A stretch of 9,986 nucleotides of DNA from Candidatus Heimdallarchaeota archaeon (GCA_030628305.1 DAOVRE010000034.1:1-9986), one strand, 5' to 3'. Positions 1 through 8,077 are shown, counted from the first letter of the stretch. Notes: a model not told the origin generated them from the letters alone. Numbers and translations: made by a program.

Positions 1-2
1 AA

Positions 3-3000
3 ACAAAAATCGGTTTTGTAACAGCTCAAGAAACTAATCATCATATTGTTGAAATCGGTGATCGTTTTGTAATATTAAACTGGACTATTCAAGAAAATTA
101 CTCGTTTAATGGTTTTCGAATAGAAATTTACGACAGTTCATTAAATCTTTCTCAAACCTGGTCAATCATACAAATTAATCAAACTTCGCTTCTAGATTAT
201 TTTGATCAAGTAAACCTTGTAAACTACACCGATTCATATGGTGAAATCTTTACATCGCAGAAGGAAGTATCACTGAATTTTACCTATTTTATTGTTCCCT
301 CTAGTACAAAATCAATCCAAGTTAAGATAAATGGATTGAAAACATCTACTCCTTATCATTTGCAAATATATTCTACAAATTCATCAATTGTTCTAAATAA
401 TGGACAAAATATTTTGCTGGTAGAGGAGGAGGAATCTTTCTGGATAACAGAGGAGTTTACCACTCTACAAAGTACAGATGAAGCGCTGAAATATTCCAAG
501 ACTGCAACTACGATAACCATACTAGCAATTATTCTGATTTTCATCATTATTTTTGTAATCATAGCAAAGATAGAAGTTCCGTTCAATAGAGTTGCATATG
601 TGTTTATCTTTCCAGCTCTTTTTGCTCTTGTTTTGCTAGAAGTATATCCTATGTTATATGGTATTGTGTTATCCTTTACATCCTACAATCTTAGAAGAGG
701 AGAGATTCCACAATTTAATTGGCTAGAAAATTATGTCCATATTACAAACAATCCTCAATTACCAATTGCATTCACAACAACTTTGGTTTGGAGTACAATT
801 ATTATTTTTCTGAAGATATTCCTAGGCTTTGTTTTAGCATATCTCATTCATTACAAAGTTAAACGAAAGAAAGTATGGTATCTCCTTCTCTACCTTCCAT
901 GGGTTATCCCTACCTATATCAAGATTTTATCTTGGAGAACATTCATACAGGGGAGTGGAGGAGAATCATTATTCAATCTACTATTAGGTACAAATGTGAA
1001 TCTAATGAATCAACCATATGTTGCTCTTCTTCTAGCTTGTTTTGTTGAAGTTTGGGATTCTATCCCTCTTATAACTACATTGTTTCTTGGAGGTCTAAGT
1101 AGTATTCCTAAAGAACTGAATGATATTGCCAAAGTTGACCAAATCTCTGAAAGGGCAAGTATTAGAAAGATAATTATACCTCTCATAAAACCAATTATTC
1201 TACCAGCTATAATTCTAGAGATTATCAAAACCTTTGGAAGTTTCAATGTAGCTTTTCTCTTTACGAGTGGTTATCCTTTATTACCTTATGGTACGAATGA
1301 AGCTGGGATTATTGGAGCAACAGATCTTTTCAGTACTTTCACGTTTTACATGTTTTATCAGAGGCGAGATGTAGGAATAGCTGCTGCTTATTCCACCATT
1401 ATGAGTATTCTTACCTTGTTTTTCGTTTTAGTTTGGGTAAAAATGTCAAAAGGAACTGAAAGTTCTTTTCAACCATCAGAGACAAAAAAGAAAAAAAACT
1501 ACAAAATTATCATTCCAGCTTTTCTAATAATTCAAGCAATGGGATACATAATTTCAGGTGTTGTAGGATTCAGATACTTTGGATACCACTGGAATCCAGT
1601 TCTCACCTATATAATGGCAGCATTCTTTGTTATAGCTGGCATTCTATTTATTTGGAAACCAAATCAAAGCCCAAAGGGGCTTAAACTATTACTAACCGTG
1701 GATTTGATTTTCTCTTTAACTCAATTCTTCTTGTTCCAGATGTGGTTTGCTTTTAATTGGAACATCTTCATAATTACAGTAGAATTTTTTATTATAGCTA
1801 GTATTCCACGAAAGAAAATCAATTCTCATTTTGCTCTTAAAAGATTACGAAAGCTAGTTCAGGATTCGAGGAAAATAGTAATAAAAACATTTCAATGGGT
1901 AGATACAAAATTAACAGATCTAAATATGATCCATCTCGTTTTGGTTGTACAGGCTTCCATTTTTCTCATTTCTAACCTTATTCTAAGCCCTAGTTCCTGG
2001 TTAATGTGGATCATATTCGGATTAAATCTATTAATTATATTTTCTTCTATTTTCTCACATATTTTAACTAAATTTTCTATCCTTTTCCAACCCATCGTTT
2101 GGATAGGTTTAGGTTTTGGATGGGAACCTATAGGTTGGAAAATCATTCATGCTATAGTTTCAATTGTATTTATCATCAACTATCTTCAAAAACTGCTAAA
2201 CAAGCCAAAGAAGAATGAATTCGAAAGGAAGGTTTATTCCATTCTATCTTTACCTGTAAATAGCTCTGTTGTTCTGTTATCTATTTCCTTAATTGCATTT
2301 ATCCCTATATGGAACATATTCTGGATAGCTTTTTCACCTTCAAACACTGTTGTACCAACAAGTATTTTCCCAAGCAATCCGACTCTTAACAACTTTGAGT
2401 TATTATTTACACAGGAGAATATACTATTACACTTTGGGAATTCACTGATAGTTTCCTTAGGATCTGCAATGTTCTGCATATTTTTAACAGTATTAGCAGC
2501 TTATGCGTTTTCTAGATACAGATTCAAAGTGAAGAAGCAGTTAATGGTGGGTGTTTTTATTATGAAAATGTTTACAGGAATATTGACATTGATTCCCTTA
2601 TATCTTATCATGTTCAATTTAGGTTTAATTGATACTTATATTGGTGTTATTTTAGCATATAGTACGCATACAATACCTCTAGGATTATGGTTAATTAAGG
2701 GATACATGGATTCAATTCCAAAAGAGCTGGATGAGTCAGCTCTATTAATGGGCAATTCACCTTTAAGGGTTCTAAGAAAAATTGTGTTCCCCTTATCAGC
2801 ACCAGCGATTGCAGTAGCTTTCTTGCTCAGTTTCCTCACAGCTTGGAATGGTTTTCTATTAGCATTTGTTCTGTTTCAATCACCCCTGAAATATACATTA
2901 CCAATAAAACTGTATACTTTTCTAGGGTCTATTGAGACAAGTTCACCTGAATGGGGCATGTTTGCTGCAGCTTCATTATTGGTGATGATACCAATGATAA

Positions 3001-3071
3001 TTATGTTTATTTTTCTAAGAAATTACCTGCTTAAAGGTACAGATGGTTCCATGCGTGGAGGAGATGTATAA
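3..3071 (+). CDS. Single-chain MalF-MalG-type ABC sugar permease with extracellular FN3-like domain (5' partial)
   Basis: The frame is open from base 3 with no stop, so the gene starts off-window; 1022 residues are visible (numbered here from base 3). Residues about 15-155 form an outside domain resembling fibronectin III: a B-strand tryptophan in LNWT, then GLKTSTPYHLQIYSTN near residue 110. It carries seven N-x-S/T sequons. A membrane anchor follows at about 168-190. Residues about 195-480 match a CUT1 MalF-type permease, with an EAA loop near 370-395 (IPKELNDIAKVD...IIIPL). Residues about 496-751 hold an extra hydrophobic block. Residues about 755-1022 match a MalG-type permease: NSLIVSLGSA, AAYAFSRYRF, EAA loop near 905-933 (DESALLMG...IVFPL), TAWNGFLLAF, and a terminal GTDGSMRGG. 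By family knowledge the two halves form the membrane channel of an importer powered by the ATPase encoded next. The substrate is unknown; a sugar or oligosaccharide is inferred. Family assignment is secure; the missing N-terminus could include a binding protein. Confidence 0.9.
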   Translation, partial: TKIGFVTAQETNHHIVEIGDRFVILNWTIQENYSFNGFRIEIYDSSLNLSQTWSIIQINQTSLLDYFDQVNLVNYTDSYGEIFTSQKEVSLNFTYFIVPSSTKSIQVKINGLKTSTPYHLQIYSTNSSIVLNNGQNILLVEEEESFWITEEFTTLQSTDEALKYSKTATTITILAIILIFIIIFVIIAKIEVPFNRVAYVFIFPALFALVLLEVYPMLYGIVLSFTSYNLRRGEIPQFNWLENYVHITNNPQLPIAFTTTLVWSTIIIFLKIFLGFVLAYLIHYKVKRKKVWYLLLYLPWVIPTYIKILSWRTFIQGSGGESLFNLLLGTNVNLMNQPYVALLLACFVEVWDSIPLITTLFLGGLSSIPKELNDIAKVDQISERASIRKIIIPLIKPIILPAIILEIIKTFGSFNVAFLFTSGYPLLPYGTNEAGIIGATDLFSTFTFYMFYQRRDVGIAAAYSTIMSILTLFFVLVWVKMSKGTESSFQPSETKKKKNYKIIIPAFLIIQAMGYIISGVVGFRYFGYHWNPVLTYIMAAFFVIAGILFIWKPNQSPKGLKLLLTVDLIFSLTQFFLFQMWFAFNWNIFIITVEFFIIASIPRKKINSHFALKRLRKLVQDSRKIVIKTFQWVDTKLTDLNMIHLVLVVQASIFLISNLILSPSSWLMWIIFGLNLLIIFSSIFSHILTKFSILFQPIVWIGLGFGWEPIGWKIIHAIVSIVFIINYLQKLLNKPKKNEFERKVYSILSLPVNSSVVLLSISLIAFIPIWNIFWIAFSPSNTVVPTSIFPSNPTLNNFELLFTQENILLHFGNSLIVSLGSAMFCIFLTVLAAYAFSRYRFKVKKQLMVGVFIMKMFTGILTLIPLYLIMFNLGLIDTYIGVILAYSTHTIPLGLWLIKGYMDSIPKELDESALLMGNSPLRVLRKIVFPLSAPAIAVAFLLSFLTAWNGFLLAFVLFQSPLKYTLPIKLYTFLGSIETSSPEWGMFAAASLLVMIPMIIMFIFLRNYLLKGTDGSMRGGDV
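3057..3063 (+). promoter_or_regulatory. Ribosome binding site for the ABC ATPase, inside the permease 3' end
   Basis: GGAGGAG lies in the last codons of the permease gene and is the strongest Shine-Dalgarno match near the ATPase start. It sits 9 bases before TTG 3073, only 0-1 base before ATG 3064, and downstream of ATG 3043. It therefore favours TTG 3073 as the start and indicates coupled translation of the two genes. Confidence 0.6.
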
Positions 3072-3072
3072 G

Positions 3073-4185
3073 TTGAATATCGAAATTAAAAAACTAACAA
3101 AAAAATATGGAAAAAAGATTGCTCTTAAAGATGCAAGTTTAGTATTTCCAAAAGGAAAAATTACAATTATCCTAGGACCTTCAGGAAGTGGAAAAACAAC
3201 AATGTTGCGACTAATTGCAGGACTATTATATCCAACTTCAGGAGAGATTATGTTTAATGACACAAACGTTTCGAACAGACCAGCTAATAAGAGAAATGTA
3301 GCAATGGTTTTCCAAAATTACCCTTTGTTCCCACATATGACGGTTGTAGAAAATCTGAAATTTCCTTTGGAAAGTAAAAAGGAAGGTAAATTGTTCAGAT
3401 TCAATGTTTACACAAAAGAAGAAATAGAAAAAAAAGTTAATGAGATCGCTTCACTTTTGCACATTGAAGAACATAAAGATAAATATCCTTCTCAACTTTC
3501 TGGTGGTGAAAAGCAGAGGGTTGCCATAGGGAGAGAGCTTATTCGTGATCCTGATGTTTTTCTTTTTGATGAACCTCTTAGCAATATCGATGCAAGATTA
3601 CGATATGAAATGAGAATGTGGATTAGAAAACTGCATGAGATACTTAACAAAACTATGATTTATGTAACCCATGACCAATCCGAGGCTATGGCCTTAGGAG
3701 ATATGATAGTACTTCTAGAGGATGGAAATATAGCACAAGTAGGTTCACCAGATGAACTATATTATGACCCTAGTTCTAAATTTGTAGCACAATTTATTGG
3801 AAAATACCCAATGAACTTCCTTCCATTCATAGTTGAGAAGAATAAATGCAAATTTGCAACAGATAAGAAAAATATACTATCTGAAGAAGTATCAAAACAC
3901 ATTCTTAGTAAAGGCATTAAAAAAGGCACTCTTGGCTTTAGAGCAGAAACAATTAGAGAGTTCGATCAGAAGAAAACAATCGACAAAGATATGCTTAAAC
4001 TTGAGTGTAAAGTTGAGGATGTAGAAAAGGTTCTAGATCAACAGATTTTAACTTTAAACTATCGAGGAGAGCAGATTTATTATGTCACAAAAACAAAAAA
4101 GAGGTTCTCTAAGAAAGATGCAATATCCATAATTGTGCACTCTGAGGATATTTACATATTTGATGAAAAATATGAACGAGTTTAG
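3073..4185 (+). CDS. MalK/UgpC-type ABC transporter ATP-binding protein
   Basis: Cytoplasmic ATPase that energises the permease encoded immediately upstream. Numbered from TTG 3073 (370 residues, the usual MalK length): Walker A GPSGSGKTT at 35-43, Q-loop Q81 in VFQNYPLFPHMTV, signature LSGGEKQ at 142-148, Walker B VFLFDEP at 162-168, D-loop SNID at 170-173, H-loop H200 in YVTHDQSEAM. All catalytic motifs are intact. Residues about 225-370 are the C-terminal MalK/TOBE-like region, which in the family holds OB folds and regulatory contacts. The start is uncertain: TTG 3073 has the best-placed ribosome binding site and leaves 13 residues up to the glycine of KKYG, as is usual. ATG 3064 and ATG 3043 are in-frame alternatives that would overlap the permease gene. 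The start is one base past the permease stop, so the genes form an operon. Function as ATPase is certain; transported sugar is not known. Confidence 0.95.
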   Translation: MNIEIKKLTKKYGKKIALKDASLVFPKGKITIILGPSGSGKTTMLRLIAGLLYPTSGEIMFNDTNVSNRPANKRNVAMVFQNYPLFPHMTVVENLKFPLESKKEGKLFRFNVYTKEEIEKKVNEIASLLHIEEHKDKYPSQLSGGEKQRVAIGRELIRDPDVFLFDEPLSNIDARLRYEMRMWIRKLHEILNKTMIYVTHDQSEAMALGDMIVLLEDGNIAQVGSPDELYYDPSSKFVAQFIGKYPMNFLPFIVEKNKCKFATDKKNILSEEVSKHILSKGIKKGTLGFRAETIREFDQKKTIDKDMLKLECKVEDVEKVLDQQILTLNYRGEQIYYVTKTKKRFSKKDAISIIVHSEDIYIFDEKYERV

Positions 4186-4356
4186 TGAGAGTCTATTTTG
4201 GCACTCAATTTCTAGCTAGGACTATGGCAATCTTATTATTTGAAAAATTATTTGTTTACCTAGGAACTATATTTGCCATATTTGCTTTAAACAATCCGAA
4301 AGCAAGTAAAACAAGGTTTCTGGGTTCAAACTGCTGTAGAAACGAAGAGTGGTAAC
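4186..4356. other. Intergenic region with inverted repeat and weak promoter candidates
   Basis: This 171-base stretch separates the ABC operon from the PAS gene and shows no coding potential I can support. It holds an 8-base inverted repeat, TATGGCAA at 4223-4230 and TTGCCATA at 4273-4280. A near-direct repeat, CTAGGACTAT around 4216-4225 and CTAGGAACTAT around 4260-4270, overlaps it. A short hairpin, GTTTCT 4316-4321 with AGAAAC 4338-4343, lies just before the PAS start. No convincing terminator for the upstream operon is seen. Confidence 0.5.
4285..4291 (+). promoter_or_regulatory. Possible TATA box of the PAS gene
   Basis: CTTTAAA resembles an archaeal TATA box. Transcription would start near 4315, giving a leader of about 40 bases before ATG 4357. 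A second candidate is ACTATATTT at 4266-4274, inside the inverted repeat. Neither has an obvious purine-rich BRE, so this is a weak call. Confidence 0.3.
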
Positions 4357-7300
4357 ATGATAAGTGATGAAATGAAAGATTTGTTTGATCACATTAACGA
4401 AGGCGTTACTTTAGTCAAGGACGGCAAAATAGTTTACGTTAATAAGCAGCTTACAGATATTCTAGGTTATACTCTTGAAGAATTGATGGAAAATTCCATT
4501 TTTCTATTTGCTACTGCAAAGGAACTTGAGAGCTTAGAAGACATCTCTGAAGAAACGGAAAAAAGCAGCACTCCTTTGAAACTCTTGGAATTCTGGGTCA
4601 TTAGGAAAGATGGATCAAGAAAATATATTAGAAATCAATATCACGATATAGAGAAAGAGGGAGAAAGAGTAGGTCAGATAATATATACTCAAGATATTAC
4701 AGAAGAGAAACAAAAAGAGACACTAATCCTCGCTTCAGAATTTAAAAAATCGAGGTTTCTAGACTTTCTTTCTGAACATGTTGTATTCCATGATGTTAAT
4801 CTAAACATATTATGGGCTAATAAAGCTGCAACAGACTCTTTAAACATCAGTGCTGATAAGATTGTAGGTAGAAATTGCTACAAATTGTGGCACAATAGAG
4901 AAACACCGTGCGACATATGCCCTGTGTTAGTTGCAAAAGAAACTGGAAAAGAGAGTAGCTCAGAAGTTACAACTCCTGACGGTAGAATATGGTTTATCAG
5001 AGGTTTTCCCGTATATGGTGATGATGGTACATTAATAGGGATGGCAGAATTAACAAGAGAAATTACAGAGCGAAAAACAGCTGAAATCGAATTGATGGAA
5101 AATGAAGAGAGATATAGACATATTTTCCATGGTGTTGTAGACGCAATTTTCATACATGAAATTGATGACCAGGGAAATTTTGGAAACTTCATTGAAGTAA
5201 ATGATTTAGCATGTCAGTGGACTGGTTATTCGCGGGAGGAATTAATAAAGAAAACATCAATAGATATAAGTCGTCGAGCTCCAATAGAAGTAGAGAAAAA
5301 CATTTCTGAAGAACTAATGACTACTGGAGAATCATCATTTGAGATATCGCTAATTTCAAAGGACAACACATTATTACCCGTAGAGATACACTCCACGTTA
5401 TTCAAATTCAAGGGAGAAAGAGCTGTTTTATCCATTGCCAGAGACATCACTGAACGCAAAAAAGCAGAAGAAGAACTAAAAGATAATGAAGAAAAATTCC
5501 GTCAGATTTTTCACAAAACAAACGATGCCATATTCCTAACAAAACTTGAAGAGGATGAAACCACTAGCCTATTTATAGATGTAAATGATGTTGCCTGTGA
5601 GTGGCTTGGTTACAAAAGAGAAGAATTGCTAAAACTAAAATTAATCGATATAACAGCTCAAGTGTCAACAGCTCAATATCTAGGAATACTTCTCAATATT
5701 CTAAGAAAAGAAACTCATAGTTATGATTCAGTTGTTCTAACTAAGGATGGAAAAGAACGTCTAGCTGAAATAGAATCACATGTTTTTTATTTAAAAGGTG
5801 AAAGTGTAATACTTACATTTGCCAGAGACATAACAGATAGGACTGAATCAGAAGAAGAACTACAAGAAAGTGAAGAAAAATTCAGGCAAATTTTCCATAA
5901 TGCACAAGATGCTATTTTCATAAACAAAATTGAAGATGGAACCAAACTTGGTGATTTCATTGAAATTAATAATACTGCTTGCCAATGGGTAGGTTATTCA
6001 AGAGGGGAATTATTAGGCTTAACTAGTTACGAAGAAGAAGATAAAACAATAGATAAATTCTTTTCTTTTCATCTAGGTGAGGAAGTACTAACTATTGGTA
6101 AACAAACATTTGAAACAGTAATTACTAGTAGAACTAAAAAACAGATTCCAGTTGAGGTAAGATCTCACTTATTTGACCTTGCAGATGAACAAGTAATACT
6201 ATCCATTGCAAGTGATATCACAGATAGGAAAAAGGCAGAAGAGATAATTAAAGAGAGCGAGGAAAGATACAGAACTCTGATTGAAACATCATCCAATGCA
6301 ATTATTCTTCTTAATCTTGAAGGAAAACTTCAGTTTGTCAATAAACTATCTGCAACTATGTTTGGATACAAGAACACAGAAGACATGTTGGGTTTAAAAC
6401 CCATAGATTTTGTATCTCGAAAGGATTATGAAATAGTATCAAATTCACTTAACGAAACAATAAAAACAGGCAGTGTTAGGAACATAGTGTTTTATGCAAA
6501 CAAAAAGGATGGAACAAGTTTTCCAGTAGAGTTTAGTGCTACATTATTGCTCGACAAGAATGAAAAACCTAAATCAATTATGGGTATTATTGAAGACATT
6601 ACAGAGAGAAAGAAAGCTGTAGATGCACTTAAAGAGAATGAAGAGAAATTCAGACAAACTTTTGATCGATCAAACGACGGAATCATTCTTTATAATCTTA
6701 AGGGAAAAATCATTGATGTTAATTATAGGGTTAGAGAACTGATTGGATATTCAAAATCAGAAATGTTACTGTTAACTATTCATCAATTGCATCCTGTAAC
6801 TGAACAAGAAGATTCCAAAAAAGCAGTTGAAATTATTCAAAAAGAAGGTTATGTTAAATTTGAGATAAGTTTCAAGAGAAAAGATGGCTCGATATTTCCT
6901 GCAGAGGTTTCATCTAGCCTATTCGAAATTAGAGGAGAGAAAATTGTTCAAGGGGTTATCCGAGACATAACAGAGAGAAAGAATGCTGAAAAAGAGCTGA
7001 AGGAAAGCGAAGAGAAGTTCAGGCAAATATTCCATAATGCTAATGATAGTATCTTTCTAACTCCGGTTAATCGAAAACTTGGAACTACAACAGAATTTAT
7101 AGAAATCAATGAAATAGCTTGCAAATTATTGGATTATACAAAAGAAGAACTCCTCACAATGAAATCTATTGATATTACTGCACCAGAAGAAAGGGAAGCT
7201 AACGCAAAAATCATTAGAGAAATCATTGCTCAAGGCTCAGGTACTTTTGAGACCAGTTTGATTACTAAAGACGGTATCAGAATACCTACCGAGTTGAGTT

Positions 7301-8016
7301 CGCATCTTTTCTTTTTCATGGATGAAGAAGTGATTTTGACTATTGGCAGAGATATTTCTGAACGTAAAAAAGCTGAAAGAGATATCCAAGAAAGTGAAGA
7401 AAGGTATAGGAAACTTGTAGAAACTTCCCCTGATGGGATTATTCTTACTGATATTGGTAACAACATTTTAGTTGCTAATCTGCAAATTGCAGAGATGTAC
7501 GGTATATCTAATCCCGATGAATTGATTAGTATTAACTCATTAGATATGATTAAAGAAGAAGATAGAGAAAGGGCAGCTGCTAATTTCAAGAAAACCTTGA
7601 AAGATGGAAAATCTGCAACAATAGAACTAGAATTTTTGAAAAAAAATGGGGACAGTTATCCAGGAGAGTTAAGAGCTACAACCATATCTGATGAAGAAAA
7701 TACACCTTATGCAATTGTATGTGTTATTTCTGACATAATAGAAAGAAAGGAAGCAGAAAAAATTCGAATTGAAGCTTTTACTCGTATAGAACAGAACATA
7801 CAAGATTTTGATGCACTAGTAGATAGGATAAGAAACCCATTAATGAGTATCATAGGTTTCGCTGAACTTGCAGATAGTTTTCACTCTACTGTGATCATTG
7901 AAGAGGCAGAAAAAATCGAGGTCATTACAAAACAGATAGCTGAAAGTTGGCTAGAATCTGAAGAATTCAGGAAGATTCTTAGGAAACATCTCTTAAAGGA
8001 AGAGGAAAAGGAATAA
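4357..8016 (+). CDS. Nine-PAS-domain sensor protein with degenerate histidine-kinase-like tail
   Basis: A soluble protein of 1219 residues with no signal peptide or membrane segment. It is nine tandem PAS (S-box) domains, each closed by a D-I-T-E-R-K-type motif at residues 113, 235, 363, 491, 620, 747, 870, 999 and 1126, a period of 122-129. Domain 2 has a C-x10-C-x2-C cluster (C174, C185, C188). Domains 3, 4, 5 and 8 share a conserved cysteine in an N-x-x-A-C motif (C286, C414, C542, C922). After residue 1138 comes an 80-residue tail with DRIRNPLMSIIGFAELAD and ESWLESEEFRKILRKH. This resembles a histidine-kinase dimerisation helix, but aspartate 1156 occupies the phospho-accepting histidine position, and no HATPase domain follows. 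PAS domains typically sense redox, light, gases or small ligands; the signal here is unknown. It may act as a scaffold or partner of a separate kinase (inference). ATG 4357 leaves a short acidic lead into PAS 1; only a weak ribosome binding site (GAGTGGT, 4347-4353) precedes it. Confidence 0.93.
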   Translation: MISDEMKDLFDHINEGVTLVKDGKIVYVNKQLTDILGYTLEELMENSIFLFATAKELESLEDISEETEKSSTPLKLLEFWVIRKDGSRKYIRNQYHDIEKEGERVGQIIYTQDITEEKQKETLILASEFKKSRFLDFLSEHVVFHDVNLNILWANKAATDSLNISADKIVGRNCYKLWHNRETPCDICPVLVAKETGKESSSEVTTPDGRIWFIRGFPVYGDDGTLIGMAELTREITERKTAEIELMENEERYRHIFHGVVDAIFIHEIDDQGNFGNFIEVNDLACQWTGYSREELIKKTSIDISRRAPIEVEKNISEELMTTGESSFEISLISKDNTLLPVEIHSTLFKFKGERAVLSIARDITERKKAEEELKDNEEKFRQIFHKTNDAIFLTKLEEDETTSLFIDVNDVACEWLGYKREELLKLKLIDITAQVSTAQYLGILLNILRKETHSYDSVVLTKDGKERLAEIESHVFYLKGESVILTFARDITDRTESEEELQESEEKFRQIFHNAQDAIFINKIEDGTKLGDFIEINNTACQWVGYSRGELLGLTSYEEEDKTIDKFFSFHLGEEVLTIGKQTFETVITSRTKKQIPVEVRSHLFDLADEQVILSIASDITDRKKAEEIIKESEERYRTLIETSSNAIILLNLEGKLQFVNKLSATMFGYKNTEDMLGLKPIDFVSRKDYEIVSNSLNETIKTGSVRNIVFYANKKDGTSFPVEFSATLLLDKNEKPKSIMGIIEDITERKKAVDALKENEEKFRQTFDRSNDGIILYNLKGKIIDVNYRVRELIGYSKSEMLLLTIHQLHPVTEQEDSKKAVEIIQKEGYVKFEISFKRKDGSIFPAEVSSSLFEIRGEKIVQGVIRDITERKNAEKELKESEEKFRQIFHNANDSIFLTPVNRKLGTTTEFIEINEIACKLLDYTKEELLTMKSIDITAPEEREANAKIIREIIAQGSGTFETSLITKDGIRIPTELSSHLFFFMDEEVILTIGRDISERKKAERDIQESEERYRKLVETSPDGIILTDIGNNILVANLQIAEMYGISNPDELISINSLDMIKEEDRERAAANFKKTLKDGKSATIELEFLKKNGDSYPGELRATTISDEENTPYAIVCVISDIIERKEAEKIRIEAFTRIEQNIQDFDALVDRIRNPLMSIIGFAELADSFHSTVIIEEAEKIEVITKQIAESWLESEEFRKILRKHLLKEEEKE
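5101..7380 (+). repeat. Tandem PAS-coding repeats within the sensor gene
   Basis: The central coding region repeats with a period of about 127 codons. Repeats 3, 4, 5 and 8 are the closest relatives, each with F-R-x-I-F-H at the start and F-I-(E/D)-(I/V)-N-x-x-A-C inside. At DNA level, 5881-5903 and 7018-7040 differ at only one of 23 bases, across more than 1.1 kb. Repeats 6, 7 and 9 lack the cysteine motif and are more divergent, so the array grew by duplication of at least two PAS types. Confidence 0.75.
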
Positions 8017-8046
8017 TTTCACAGTCAAATGATTCTACTCCATATA

Positions 8047-8055
8047 TTTTATATA
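8047..8055 (+). promoter_or_regulatory. TATA box of the cation exchanger gene (leaderless-type)
   Basis: TTTTATATA is centred about 27 bases upstream of ATG 8078, the normal archaeal distance from TATA box to transcription start. No Shine-Dalgarno sequence precedes the ATG. Transcription is therefore predicted to begin at or within a few bases of the start codon. Confidence 0.6.
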
Positions 8056-8077
8056 TGACTTTTTCAATAGTGTCGAT

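Noticed and set aside
331..338. TTG 336 (or ATG 331) as the start of the permease gene
   Set aside because: The frame is open to the left edge and the upstream residues complete an FN3-like domain, so 336 is internal; ATG 331 is in another frame.
4315..4344. tRNA-like GGGTTCAAAC with a short hairpin around it
   Set aside because: The bases flanking the apparent T-loop do not pair as a T-stem, and no anticodon or acceptor arms are found upstream.
7230..7589. Long minus-strand open frame opposite the PAS gene
   Set aside because: It is serine/leucine/isoleucine-rich, as expected for the complement of acidic, lysine-rich coding sequence, and shows no domain.
4357..8016. CRISPR or DNA-level satellite repeat
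   Set aside because: Repetition is at protein level with about 127-codon PAS units; the DNA copies are diverged and there are no spacer-like units.
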